A stretch of 64,000 nt of DNA from the NCBI RefSeq assembly GCF_003628445.1, contig NZ_RBZO01000024.1, positions 1 to 64,000 on the forward strand, given 5' to 3'. Made by a program: the position numbers and the translations under genes. The DNA comes from Oceanobacillus bengalensis. GTDB lineage: Bacteria; Bacillota; Bacilli; Bacillales; Amphibacillaceae. The stretch's first letter is position 1. Every line of letters begins with the position of its first letter. The notes below the pieces were generated by a model. That model was not told the origin of the DNA, searched no databases, and was given only the letters and a program-made list of their open reading frames with translations. Below are positions 26,686 to 35,752 of the stretch, piece by piece.

Positions 26686-28326
26686 ATGAGGAAATTCAAA
26701 CTAGAGATTCAGGGAATGACTTGTACGGGTTGTGAAAAACATGTTATATCATCACTTGAAAATATAGGTGCTAAAAACATTGAAGCCAGTTTTCGTAATG
26801 GTGAAGTAATATTTGAATTACCCCTTAATATCGGAGTTAATAGTGCTAAAAATGCAATTAAGGATGCTAATTATCAGCCTGGAGAAGTCGAAGAAGTATC
26901 GTTACAGGAAAAGGTAGTTTTAGATAATGACAGTGATTACGGTTTAATTATTATTGGTTCCGGTAGCGCTGCTTTTTCTGCCGCAATTAAAGCCGTGGAA
27001 TACGGTGCAAAGGTTGGAATGATTGAACGTGGAATTATTGGGGGAACGTGTGTAAATATTGGTTGTGTTCCATCCAAAACCCTTCTAAGAGCTGGGGATA
27101 TTAATCAGTTTGCAAAGACAAATCCTTTTACTGGTTTAAATACTAATGCCGGAGAAGTGGAATTGGCAACTTTAGTGGAGCAAAAGGATGAGTTAGTAAA
27201 TAAACTACGTAAACAGAAATACTTAGATTTAATTGATGAATATGGATTTGATTTAATAAAGGGGGAGGCAAAGTTTATAGATGAAAATACAGTTGAAGTA
27301 AATGGAAAGATACTTACTGCAAAACGCTTTTTAATTGCAACAGGTGCTTCTCCGTCTATACCTTCAATTTCAGGACTTAAAGAAATTGATTATTTAACAA
27401 GTACAACAATTCTCGAATTAAAGAAAGTACCCAAACACTTAACTGTAATAGGCTCTGGGTATATCGGATTGGAATTAGGCCAACTTTTTCATAATTTAGG
27501 CTCTGAAGTTACTATATTACAAAGAAGTGAGCGCCTCTTAAAAGATTATGACCCAGAGATTTCAGAAGTAGTGGAAAAAGCGTTACTTGAACAGGGCATA
27601 AACCTTGAAAAAGGGGTAACTTTTGAGCGTGTTGAACAAGTTGAAGAAATCAAAAAGGTACATGTAACGGTAAACGGAAAGAAAAAAGTTGTTGAATCTG
27701 ATCAGTTATTAGTTGCAGCAGGAAGAAAACCAAATACGGATTCTTTAAATTTAAGTGCAGCCGGGGTGGAGGTCGGAAAAAGAAATGAAATCTTGATAAA
27801 TGATTATGCTAGGACAAGTAACGAAAAGATTTATGCGGCAGGTGACGTAACACTGGGACCACAGTTTGTATATGTTGCAGCATATATAGGGGGAATAGTC
27901 GCAGACAATGCTATTGGTGGGTTAAACAAAAAAGTAGATTTATCAGTTGTACCCGGTGTAACGTTTACCAATCCTTCGATTGCAACAGTTGGTTTAACTG
28001 AAGAACAAGCAAAGGAAAAGGGATATGATGTTAAAACGTCTACATTACCTTTGGATGCCGTTCCAAGAGCAATTGTTAATCGGGAAACCACTGGTGTGTT
28101 TAAATTAGTTATAGATGCTAATACATTAAAGGTATTGGGAGCTCACATTGTGGCTGAAAATGCAGAGGATGTGATTTATGCAGCAACATTAGCAGTCAAA
28201 TTTGGGTTGACTGTTGAAGATTTAAAAGATTGCCTAGCACCATACTTAACAATGGCAGAAGGGTTGAAATTAGTAGCACTTACGCTTGATAAAGATGTTT
28301 CTAAACTGTCTTGTTGTGCTGGGTAA
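26686..28326 (+). CDS. merA: Mercuric reductase MerA
   Basis: 546 residues from ATG 26686 (GAAAGGAG upstream; the longer frame overlaps merR). An N-terminal HMA domain has GMTCTGC (residues 9-15). FAD-binding [10 protein letters not shown] is followed by the redox pair [12 protein letters not shown], then NAD(P)H-binding [10 protein letters not shown], and the C-terminal SCCAG that takes Hg(II). It reduces Hg(II) to volatile Hg(0) in the cytoplasm. No merT, merP or merB is adjacent, so uptake must use other transporters. Confidence 0.96.
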   Translation: MRKFKLEIQGMTCTGCEKHVISSLENIGAKNIEASFRNGEVIFELPLNIGVNSAKNAIKDANYQPGEVEEVSLQEKVVLDNDSDYGLIIIGSGSAAFSAAIKAVEYGAKVGMIERGIIGGTCVNIGCVPSKTLLRAGDINQFAKTNPFTGLNTNAGEVELATLVEQKDELVNKLRKQKYLDLIDEYGFDLIKGEAKFIDENTVEVNGKILTAKRFLIATGASPSIPSISGLKEIDYLTSTTILELKKVPKHLTVIGSGYIGLELGQLFHNLGSEVTILQRSERLLKDYDPEISEVVEKALLEQGINLEKGVTFERVEQVEEIKKVHVTVNGKKKVVESDQLLVAAGRKPNTDSLNLSAAGVEVGKRNEILINDYARTSNEKIYAAGDVTLGPQFVYVAAYIGGIVADNAIGGLNKKVDLSVVPGVTFTNPSIATVGLTEEQAKEKGYDVKTSTLPLDAVPRAIVNRETTGVFKLVIDANTLKVLGAHIVAENAEDVIYAATLAVKFGLTVEDLKDCLAPYLTMAEGLKLVALTLDKDVSKLSCCAG

Positions 28327-28625
28327 TCTTTTCATATAAATAATTATAAAATATATGTTACAGTTGACTTTGTTATTAGAAAAATAGCCTCTCATAATTC
28401 GGGCTTCTTTTGCAAATGCTTTTTCTATTATTATAACTAAAATGAAATTTCCCTTGTTTAACACATTAAGCAGACACACTAGCCCTACTTGTATTTATCA
28501 AAAATATAGGTAGGTTCTTTTTCGTATTAGTTTATTACGGATTACTAACAATGTTAAAAAAATATTACATTTGAATGAATTTCATAATTCTTAGCCCTTG
28601 TATGACAAGGGATTTAAAACATAAA

Positions 28626-28703
28626 AAAGGAAGCACCTCCCCAAATCTTGTATAATGGTAGTTGACCAAAACAACCAAAAAAGACAGAAGGAGTGCTCCC
28701 TTT
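28626..28703 (+). promoter_or_regulatory. Transposase leader with a hairpin over the ribosome binding site
   Basis: The arm at 28626-28640 (AAAGGAAGCACCTCC) pairs, with one bulge and one mismatch, with GGAGTGCTCCCTTT (28690-28703), which covers part of the binding site and the TTG start. A TATAAT at 28651-28656 lies between the arms. Messages begun there lack the left arm and stay open; read-through messages would fold shut. Confidence 0.55.
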
Positions 28704-30054
28704 GACCATTATACGACAAACTAGCTTATTTAGCATCCAAGAATTATACGACATGGAACCTACCCAAAAATATGAAGCGATTATTTCAGCTTTAGATTTG
28801 GATGCAATTTATCGTGAAGTAACCAAAAAATCACGACTTGGTGCGCCAGAAGAACTAAATTATGCAGCCATGATTATTTCTACTTTTGTGAGATATATTG
28901 AACGTATCCCAACAATTAAGGATCTTATTAAACGACTTCATGATGATATCGCATTTAAGTTAAACTGTGGGTTTCTAGTTTCCGACGACATACCGTCTGA
29001 AGCGTCTTATTCTCGACTTGTAACAAAATTAAAGGAATGTAACATCTTTGAGAAAGAACAAGAAAAAGTTGTCCTTCAAGCAATCGCAGAAGGTTTTATC
29101 ATGGATGATACAGTTGCCATCGACGCAACTCATTTTGAAGCACGTGATCAAGCACCGTCAAAAGTAGAAAAGCCAAAACCCGAACCTAAGAAACGCGGTC
29201 GCAAATCGAAAGAAGAGCGTGACGGGTGGCTAAAAGAACAAGCTGAAAAGGAAGCCAATCTGCCTCTTTATGAAAAGAAGATTGAAGCTCAGTTAGATGT
29301 GTCTTTAGCTGAGCTACGTGCTGAGGTTCCTCAAGACCCAAAATGGGGTGTGAAAAAGAACTCAGAGGGTAAAAATGTCTTTTGGTTTGGCTACAAAGGA
29401 CACTTGGCTGTTGGCACATCGAGTCAATACATTTTACAGTCACTTTTTTCTTCAGGCAGTCTAAATGACGGAAAGGCAGCTATTCCATTACTGAAGGGGA
29501 TTCATGAACAACTTCCCCTCCCATCGTTGCGTTATCAAACAATGGACGCCGGTTATGATTATGACCCAATATACGAACAGGTTCATCAAATGGGACAACA
29601 ATCCGTGATAGCTTATAATAAGCGAAATGAAGGAGAGCCAATTGGTTTCGATAAATATTTTGCCCCAACTTGTTTTCGTGAGCATTCCTATCGCTATGAC
29701 AGTTTTGACGCTAAATATGAAACCCTGAAATACACGAGACCAAAAGAATGTAATGACTGTCCATTAGCTAATGAAGGTATTTGTCAAAAGGTTTATAAGG
29801 TTAAAATAACCCAAGACCTTCGAAGGTACACAGCACCAGCCCGTGGATCTAAAGCTTGGAAAACCACTTTTAAACGTCGTACGGCCGTTGAACGGGTCAA
29901 TGCATATCTTAAGGAATTCTTTCAACTTAACAATGTTCGTTATCGTACTGGGGAACGCGCAAAAATTCATTTTGACATGGTAACGCTTATTTACAATGCA
30001 TCAAAATTAGCTGCGGATCGTATTAATGCACAATTAAACCAACAAGCTGCATGA
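28702..30054 (+). CDS. DDE transposase (IS4/IS5-superfamily type)
   Basis: About 450 residues, TTG 28702 with GAAGGAG upstream (GTG 28693 is an alternative). The catalytic acids are seen in AIDATHFE, TMDAGYD and the final RRTAVERVNAYLKEFF. A Lys/Glu-rich insert (KPEPKKRGRKSKEER) and the CNDCPLANEGICQ cluster are typical of this group. The frame is complete, so the element may be active. Confidence 0.9.
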   Translation: MTIIRQTSLFSIQELYDMEPTQKYEAIISALDLDAIYREVTKKSRLGAPEELNYAAMIISTFVRYIERIPTIKDLIKRLHDDIAFKLNCGFLVSDDIPSEASYSRLVTKLKECNIFEKEQEKVVLQAIAEGFIMDDTVAIDATHFEARDQAPSKVEKPKPEPKKRGRKSKEERDGWLKEQAEKEANLPLYEKKIEAQLDVSLAELRAEVPQDPKWGVKKNSEGKNVFWFGYKGHLAVGTSSQYILQSLFSSGSLNDGKAAIPLLKGIHEQLPLPSLRYQTMDAGYDYDPIYEQVHQMGQQSVIAYNKRNEGEPIGFDKYFAPTCFREHSYRYDSFDAKYETLKYTRPKECNDCPLANEGICQKVYKVKITQDLRRYTAPARGSKAWKTTFKRRTAVERVNAYLKEFFQLNNVRYRTGERAKIHFDMVTLIYNASKLAADRINAQLNQQAA

Positions 30055-30217
30055 TTTCTGTTTTTAAAAATACAATTAGAAATTCTGTTGGTCTTTGTAT
30101 TTTTAAAAAGAGCAATTATGAAATTGACTCATTTAATAAAAATCAATAATTCCTAATCAAAAATAATTTAAAATGTAACAAGGAAAAGCATCATTTATTG
30201 TTAGTAGGTGTAAAATA

Positions 30218-31434
30218 GTGAATAAATTTGTAATATTTATTGTATTTATTGTTTCCATGAATATTCTATTCATGTCTAAATCCCATGCTGAATCTAATAA
30301 TACTCCTCCTAAATTAGTTAGTGAAGCTGCAATTATGATAGATTCCCAAACGGGTACTGTTCTTTATGAAAAAAGTGGTAATAAGGAGATGTATCCTGCA
30401 AGTTTAACGAAGATTGCAACTGCGATTTATGCTATTGAAACTGGTAATCTTGATGATGTAGTAAAAGTAAGTGAAAATGCTAGAGATATAGAAGGTACTA
30501 GAGTCTATTTAGAGGAAGGAGAAGAGGTAACTCTAAGAACACTAATACAAGGATTACTAATAAACTCTGGCAATGACGCTGGAGTAGCAATTGCAGAACA
30601 CATGAGTGGTAGTGTTGAAGGTTTTTCATCTGATATAAACAAATATTTACAAGATATAGTTGGTGTAAAGAATACACATTTTGAGAACCCACATGGTCTT
30701 TATGAGCCTAAACACGTTACTACTGCAGAGGATTTGGCCAAAATAACCCAATATGCTATAAAAAATGAGACATTTCGAGAGATATTTGGTACAAAAGAGT
30801 TGAAATGGGACGGTAATTCATGGGACACCACACTTTATACGCATCACAAATTAATGAGAGAAATGCCTTATGAAGGGATTACAGGTGGAAAGACGGGTTT
30901 TGTTAACCAATCTGGTTTTACACTAGCAACTACAGCCAAAAGAGACAATTTGAGTCTAATCGTAATCACATTGAACAGTTATATTCAATCAGCCGCATAC
31001 ACAGATACTATAAGTCTACTAGACTATGGGTTTAATAACTTTGAAACATCTAGGATTGAGGAAGGGAATATATTTACGGTTGGTAATCAGGAGTATAGGA
31101 CAACCAAGGAAATTATTATACTCATTCTATAAATGAAAAGTTAAGCAAGAAAGTTAGTGATGAAGGAATTTTAGAAATAATAACCCAAGACGGAAGTGTA
31201 GTATCTTCATATCCTTTAAATAAAATTGAAAACGTTGGGACAGCTGGCAAAGAGCAAAAAAATAATGAGAAAAGTACTTCAAGTGGAGATGTAAAAGCAA
31301 GCTCTGTTATTGGAGGGCATTTTCTTGAATTTATATTTGCCATGATACTCTGTTTAGTTATTGTAGGTGGTTTCATTTATCATACTAGGGAAATAGTAAA
31401 GAAAATAAGTATTTCGGATGGGACTGGTCAGTAA
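30218..31434 (+). pseudogene. D-alanyl-D-alanine carboxypeptidase (DacF/PBP5 type), frameshifted
   Basis: The GTG-started frame has a signal peptide (about 1-24) and the three active-site motifs: SLTK, SGN in LLINSGNDAG, and KTG in GGKTGFVNQSG. It runs to a stop at 31130-31132 after 304 residues. The next frame continues without a break from about 31105 (NYYTHSINEKLSKKV) through a linker to a membrane helix (FIFAMILCLVIVGGFIY) and a stop at 31432. Together this is the normal length and layout of a DacF-like enzyme with C-terminal anchor. A one-base loss near 31100-31115, or a sequencing error, separates the two. The transpeptidase part could still work but would not be anchored. Confidence 0.75.
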
Positions 31435-31466
31435 TGGCTAAGCCCCATACCGAATATAATTAGCTT

Positions 31467-31673
31467 CTACACTCGTAATATCATATAGTCTCCGTTTGTT
31501 AATTGTACAACATCCGCTTTCATTGCCTTTGCAATATCAACAGTCATTTCTTTACAGGATTCCTCTGAATCAGCAAAAAGAGTTAGACAATTACTTGTCA
31601 AAACTCGCTCTTTTTCCCTTGTTATATATGCAAGAATCCTATAATCAGGCTTCATGGTTGATTCTCTTCCCAT
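31467..31673 (-). CDS. Small partner of YIEGIA, copy 2
   Basis: A 68-residue protein starting MGRESTMKPDYRILAYI and ending in LTNGDYMILRV, the same length as the copy at 14896 and clearly homologous (shared DIAKAMKADVV). It carries two Cys (in TSNCL and SCKE) not present in copy 1. It lies 3 bases after its YIEGIA partner. Confidence 0.75.
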   Translation of the reverse strand: MGRESTMKPDYRILAYITREKERVLTSNCLTLFADSEESCKEMTVDIAKAMKADVVQLTNGDYMILRV

Positions 31674-31676
31674 TTC

Positions 31677-32582
31677 TTATTCTCCCTTCAGGTTTGTTTT
31701 CATAACGCTATGGGACTTCTTAGAACTTTCAAGTAAAGGGCATTTTTTAACTACTTCTATTAAAGCATCAATATCTTGCTTAATTGGAACAAGACAAATG
31801 ACAACTCTGCCTTGTTCATAATCCTTCCTAGTAAAGTGATAACGCTTATTACCTAGCGCTCTTGTTGCCTCAAATAGGGCTGCTTGCCGTTGACCAAAAT
31901 TGTCTAAGTTGATTCGATAATGATTTTCATTAGGATGAATGACAACAGCCATGCCTTCTTCTTTGAACAATTTTTTAGCGTTATCTGTACCTAGAAGGTT
32001 ACTAACATAAATCCCATCCACAAAGAGGCTAGAATCTTTGACTTCAATTTTACCTTCTTTAACCTGTGCAATGTCTCCAATACTTTTTCCTTTTGTGAAA
32101 TTCTTTAGAAAAAATACAACAGCTACTCCGACTAATATGCCAGCAATAATATTTATCCATAAATTTAATGGCATTATGGTTGTTGTTAATGAAACAAAAA
32201 ATGCAGTAATAAAAGCAATGTAGTTACGGGATTCAAAAGTTTTAGCAATCCCGTCGATATAAGCCGTTCCACGATATGTGTATTCTGTGTTTTCCAAATC
32301 ACTTAGACTTTCTTTCTCCATTTTCCTTACATCTCTAAATTGTTGTAATGCCAATGTAAGAAAAGTAACAGCAACGAAGTTCTTACTGATTAATGCTGGT
32401 ATGGCAACTGCCCCTAATGCGGCCGCAACAAAACCAGTAATAACGTGAATTAAGTATCCATTTGGATAACTTGGATATTGTCTATAGTCTTCTTTTAAAA
32501 CCCATACTCTTGCCAGTGTCCCGATAATTACAGCGGTTATAATAACACTTAGATCTTCGAAGGATAAAAACTGTCCCTCCAT
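31677..32582 (-). CDS. YIEGIA-family membrane protein, copy 2
   Basis: 301 residues, ATG 32582 behind AGGAGTG. N-terminal membrane segments, the signature AYIDGIAKTFESRNY and the soluble C-terminal domain (SSLFVDGIYVSNLLG, HPNENHYRINLDNFGQRQA) match the copy at 15106-16017. The two pairs differ throughout, so this is not a recent duplication. The gene is convergent with the frameshifted carboxypeptidase. Confidence 0.82.
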   Translation of the reverse strand: MEGQFLSFEDLSVIITAVIIGTLARVWVLKEDYRQYPSYPNGYLIHVITGFVAAALGAVAIPALISKNFVAVTFLTLALQQFRDVRKMEKESLSDLENTEYTYRGTAYIDGIAKTFESRNYIAFITAFFVSLTTTIMPLNLWINIIAGILVGVAVVFFLKNFTKGKSIGDIAQVKEGKIEVKDSSLFVDGIYVSNLLGTDNAKKLFKEEGMAVVIHPNENHYRINLDNFGQRQAALFEATRALGNKRYHFTRKDYEQGRVVICLVPIKQDIDALIEVVKKCPLLESSKKSHSVMKTNLKGE

Positions 32583-33031
32583 TCTAACACTCCTGACCTA
32601 TTAAATTTAACCTTATTCTATCCTTATCTGACTAATGTATGAAAAAAAGACCTAATAGGTCTTTTGTGCTAAATATTCAATTTATCAAAACCCTGTAGTT
32701 GAAGGGGGGATGATTAAGTTTAAATTTTCTACTTTTCGAAACCTCGGTATTAATCTCTTGGAATGAATTTATCATGACAATCTTAAGGTAGAACACTTTT
32801 TATGTTGTAATCTATACCTTTTTAAACATTTGGTGAAATTTAATTTATTTAGACATGTTTTCACAAACCTTTCACATTAAAACCATTGATTAGTTAACCT
32901 AATACTGATACATTTTGGTAAAAGTCTAATCAAATTGGTAAGGGGGATAAATCGGCTGTTACCAACTGGACTGAAAAATAATATTATTAGCTACTTGTAA
33001 ATTGATAAATGTTAGAAAGGATGGGGGTTTA
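32583..33031. other. Non-coding region upstream of the Sco gene
   Basis: About 450 bases without a convincing gene. It holds a compact hairpin AAAGACCT-AAT-AGGTCTTT (32646-32664) and an inverted repeat TTGGTAA (32935-32941) with TTACCAA (32959-32965), preceded by a similar TTTTGGTAAAA. The second could be an operator for the Sco gene. Confidence 0.4.
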
Positions 33032-33604
33032 TTGAAACGACTACTAGTTCTAATGATTGTTCTTATCATTTTCCTAGTTGCTTGTGGTGAAGAACTTGAA
33101 ACAAATATGTCAAAAGAAGTTATGGACTTTGAGTTTACAACTCAAGACAAAGAAGCACTAGCCTTAGAAGAATTGAAAGGTGAGTGGTGGATTGCAGATT
33201 TTATATTTACAAACTGCACAACTGTCTGCTTACCAATGACATCTAATATGTCTAAAATTCAGGACAAAATGAGAGAAGAAAATTTGGGTGCTCAACTTAT
33301 ATCATTCAGTGTTGACCCTAAGTACGACACACCTGAAGTTTTAAAGGAATATGCAGAAAGTTATCAGGCTGATTTGGAGAATTGGACCTTTTTGACTGGA
33401 TATGATTTTCAAACTATAAAAGAGCTATCGGTAAAATCATTTCAGTCCGCTCTAGAAAAGCCACCAGAAGGTTCTGACCAAGTAATGCATGGTACTAGAT
33501 TTTATTTAGTAAATCCAGAAGGGGAAGTCGTTAAAAATTACAAAGGTGTCGAATCTGAGTCGATAGAACAAATTATTAATGATCTTAAAGTAGTACTTAA
33601 ATAA
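33032..33604 (+). CDS. Sco1/SenC-family copper chaperone lipoprotein
   Basis: 190 residues from TTG 33032 (AAAGGATGGGGG upstream), giving a clean lipoprotein signal with LVAC. The thioredoxin fold carries the copper site C-x3-C-P in TNCTTVCLP and a distal His in QVMHGTRF. Sco proteins load the CuA centre of cytochrome oxidase; here the likely client is the CuA lipoprotein at 9590, or the Sco protein itself buffers copper. Followed by a YtkA-like lipoprotein gene. Confidence 0.92.
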   Translation: MKRLLVLMIVLIIFLVACGEELETNMSKEVMDFEFTTQDKEALALEELKGEWWIADFIFTNCTTVCLPMTSNMSKIQDKMREENLGAQLISFSVDPKYDTPEVLKEYAESYQADLENWTFLTGYDFQTIKELSVKSFQSALEKPPEGSDQVMHGTRFYLVNPEGEVVKNYKGVESESIEQIINDLKVVLK

Positions 33605-33634
33605 TCAATGATTCAAAATCGGAGGATTATAAGA

Positions 33635-34060
33635 ATGAGAATAAAAATATGTTTATTAATGTTAGTTTTATTAATAGGATTATTAGCAGCATGTAGTAAT
33701 GGATCTGAAGATGGGAATAATCAGGAAACAGACGAACTAAAAATGCTTGAAGTTGAATTCCAAGTTCCAGAAAAAGCTGATATTGGCGAAACAATAGAAT
33801 TGAAGGCAATCGTTTCATATGGCGATGAAAAAGTGAAAGATGCGGATGAAGTCGAATTTGAATACTGGGAAAAAGGAAACGAAGAAGATAGTACAAAGAT
33901 TAAATCCAATAATAATGGGGATGGCACGTATACTGCTGAAGTATCCTTTGATACTGAGGGGATCTATGAAATGTATGCTCATACGACGGCAAGAGATTTA
34001 CATACAATGCCTAAAAAATCTATAACAATTGGTGAAGGTACTAGTACTGATCAAGAATAA
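33635..34060 (+). CDS. YtkA-like (FixH-related) lipoprotein
   Basis: 141 residues from ATG 33635 (CGGAGG upstream). Lipobox LAAC. The domain ends with GIYEMYAHTTARDLHTMPKK, the His/Met signature of YtkA/FixH-like proteins. It is placed right after the Sco gene, a common pairing that suggests a role in outer-face copper handling. Direct function not established for the family in Gram-positives. Confidence 0.8.
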   Translation: MRIKICLLMLVLLIGLLAACSNGSEDGNNQETDELKMLEVEFQVPEKADIGETIELKAIVSYGDEKVKDADEVEFEYWEKGNEEDSTKIKSNNNGDGTYTAEVSFDTEGIYEMYAHTTARDLHTMPKKSITIGEGTSTDQE

Positions 34061-34109
34061 GGACTTCGTGGAAGCATAAAATCATGTGGATAACGAATAG
34101 ATAGTAACA

Positions 34110-34157
34110 AAAATAACCTATCTCTCTAGTCATAGGTAGAAGAGATGGGTTATTTTA
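34110..34157 (+). terminator. Terminator of the sco-ytkA-like unit
   Basis: AAAATAACC-ATCTCT pairs, with one bulge, with AGAGAT-GGGTTATTTT across a 15-base loop. The remainder of 34061-34368 shows no gene. Confidence 0.7.
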
Positions 34158-34368
34158 TTACATTATGACCGCAGTTACCACTTTTGTTATACAATACAAC
34201 CTTTCTATGCGGGTTCGCTTAGAGGAAAAAAGTGCTAAGGTCAAGTACATATCCGATTGGGTGGGTCATTCCTTTTATGATAGAAACTACTGAATATTTA
34301 GGATTTGCATTAATGAATAATTTATTCATCAAGGTATGTTTACAATGAAAGGCGTAACATTTTTTTCC

Positions 34369-35094
34369 TTAAAGTGAAAAGTTCATGTACAAATAAATAA
34401 TTCCAAATCCAAACAGCCCAATCACTAAGGAAAATAATAAAGTAGAATTCCTAACTGCTTCCCCGAAAATCTCTTTTACTGCAACCATAAAAATGATAGC
34501 AATGGAGAGGTTTATCATAAATGCAAGTAAGGAAGGAATTCCTAAATTGAATGATTGTCCTAGCAATGTTCCTAAAGCAATTGGTAGTGTAATAATGGCA
34601 GTAATAAAAACACAAGTAAATATGCCAAATCCAGCTAGAAACAATGGAGTAAAGACAATTATCCCCTCTGGTATGTTATGTAACACAAGTGTTGTTAGCA
34701 TTAGACCACCTATATCCGTACCCATTGTTGGTCCAAGCACAATACCAACTGGGAAATTGTGAAACGCAATGCTAAAGGCTAAAAGCACCCCAGAACGAAC
34801 AAAAATGTCTTTTTGATGACTATCTGTGATGATCGTAATTTTATCCATCAATTGATGAATGTATTGAAATAGTAGCAAGCCAATTGCAATTCCAATGGCG
34901 AGAATTATCCAACCACCTAACTCAATACTTTCAGGAATCATTTCAAGAAATAATAATCCAACTATAAGACCAGCGCATAATGAATAAATAAAGCCAAATC
35001 CTCGTTGGAATCCCTTCATTATCCATGCAAGTCCACCACCAATACTAATGCCAAGAGCGGAGGCGAACGCACTAATTATCCAAGCTGTACCCAT
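34369..35094 (-). CDS. ZIP-family metal transporter 2
   Basis: A 241-residue membrane protein with eight predicted helices. The metal-site helices are HNFPVGIVLG and HNIPEGIIVF. It is divergent from czrA with 218 bases between starts that contain the zinc-sensor dyad, so it is probably under the same control. Direction of transport for this subgroup is not certain; the family mostly imports. Confidence 0.85.
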   Translation of the reverse strand: MGTAWIISAFASALGISIGGGLAWIMKGFQRGFGFIYSLCAGLIVGLLFLEMIPESIELGGWIILAIGIAIGLLLFQYIHQLMDKITIITDSHQKDIFVRSGVLLAFSIAFHNFPVGIVLGPTMGTDIGGLMLTTLVLHNIPEGIIVFTPLFLAGFGIFTCVFITAIITLPIALGTLLGQSFNLGIPSLLAFMINLSIAIIFMVAVKEIFGEAVRNSTLLFSLVIGLFGFGIIYLYMNFSL

Positions 35095-35201
35095 ATAATC
35101 GCTCCCTAAAAAAGGTTGTCTCTTATTTTATATTGTTATCGACTAATGATTATACTGTTTATTTATAATACTAATTGACAATCGTATTTGATATATATAA
35201 A

Positions 35202-35234
35202 ATATGAACATATACTAATATATGCATATATCGG
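35202..35234. promoter_or_regulatory. CzrA-type operator between ZIP 2 and czrA
   Basis: ATATGAACATAT (35202-35213) followed by ATATATGCATATAT resembles the ATATGAACA-type operators of CzrA/SmtB regulators. The same ATATGAACAT core lies at 35697, upstream of czcD. Confidence 0.55.
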
Positions 35235-35312
35235 TTGGATTATAATATAGTCTACTTAATCTAATTTTTACTCGGCTTATATACATATAAATTTTACAAG
35301 GGGGAAACTGCT

Positions 35313-35639
35313 ATGGAAGATAACAAGGAACGTGCAGAAATAGACAATAAGGACTTGGATGAAGAAACATTATTTGTAGTATCGCAAACTTTTAAAGCAT
35401 TAGGAGATCCAACCAGAATACGGATTCTTAACTTATTGTTTCATAAAGAATTCTCTGTAAATGGAATTTCAGAAACCTTACACCTTAGACAATCGACTGT
35501 TTCACATCAATTACGTTTTTTGAAAAATTTACGCTTAGTCAAATATCGTAGGGAAGGGACAACATTATATTACTCTCATGATGATGAGCACGTAATGAAT
35601 ATGTTAAGGCAAACTATAGAACACGCTTGTCATAATTAG
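35313..35639 (+). CDS. czrA: Zn(II)-responsive ArsR-family repressor CzrA
   Basis: A 108-residue winged-helix protein with recognition helix [14 protein letters not shown]. The alpha-5 zinc ligands are placed exactly as in CzrA: Asp-x-His then His-x2-His eleven residues on (DEHVM then EHACH). AAGGGGG precedes the ATG. It probably represses itself, czcD and the divergent ZIP gene, and is released by Zn(II) or Co(II). Confidence 0.88.
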   Translation: MEDNKERAEIDNKDLDEETLFVVSQTFKALGDPTRIRILNLLFHKEFSVNGISETLHLRQSTVSHQLRFLKNLRLVKYRREGTTLYYSHDDEHVMNMLRQTIEHACHN

Positions 35640-35696
35640 TATTCCATAACCAATAATAAAGGTTAAGAAAAAATAATTTGCGTCATTAATATTGTT

Positions 35697-35720
35697 ATAT
35701 GAACATGTATAAATATATAC
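35697..35720 (+). promoter_or_regulatory. Second CzrA-type operator upstream of czcD
   Basis: ATATGAACATGTATAAATAT repeats the core found at 35202 and includes a possible -10 element. It places czcD under the same regulator. Confidence 0.5.
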
Positions 35721-35752
35721 CACATACAAATTAAAAGTAGGAGGTTTTACAA

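Larger units (their letters stand above)
28578..30125 (+). mobile_element. Insertion sequence with one DDE transposase
   Basis: AATTTCATAATT (28578-28589) and AATTATGAAATT (30114-30125) are perfect inverted copies enclosing the transposase gene, which suggests the element ends near them. Flanking bases do not show an obvious target duplication, so the ends are provisional. A CCCTTGT-ATG-ACAAGGG hairpin lies just inside the left end. Between merA and 28577 only a weak hairpin near 28386-28411 is seen. Confidence 0.5.

Noticed and set aside
28578-30125. Assigning the insertion sequence to a named family
   Set aside because: The DDE residues are clear, but the ends and target duplication could not be confirmed by eye, so the family was left open.
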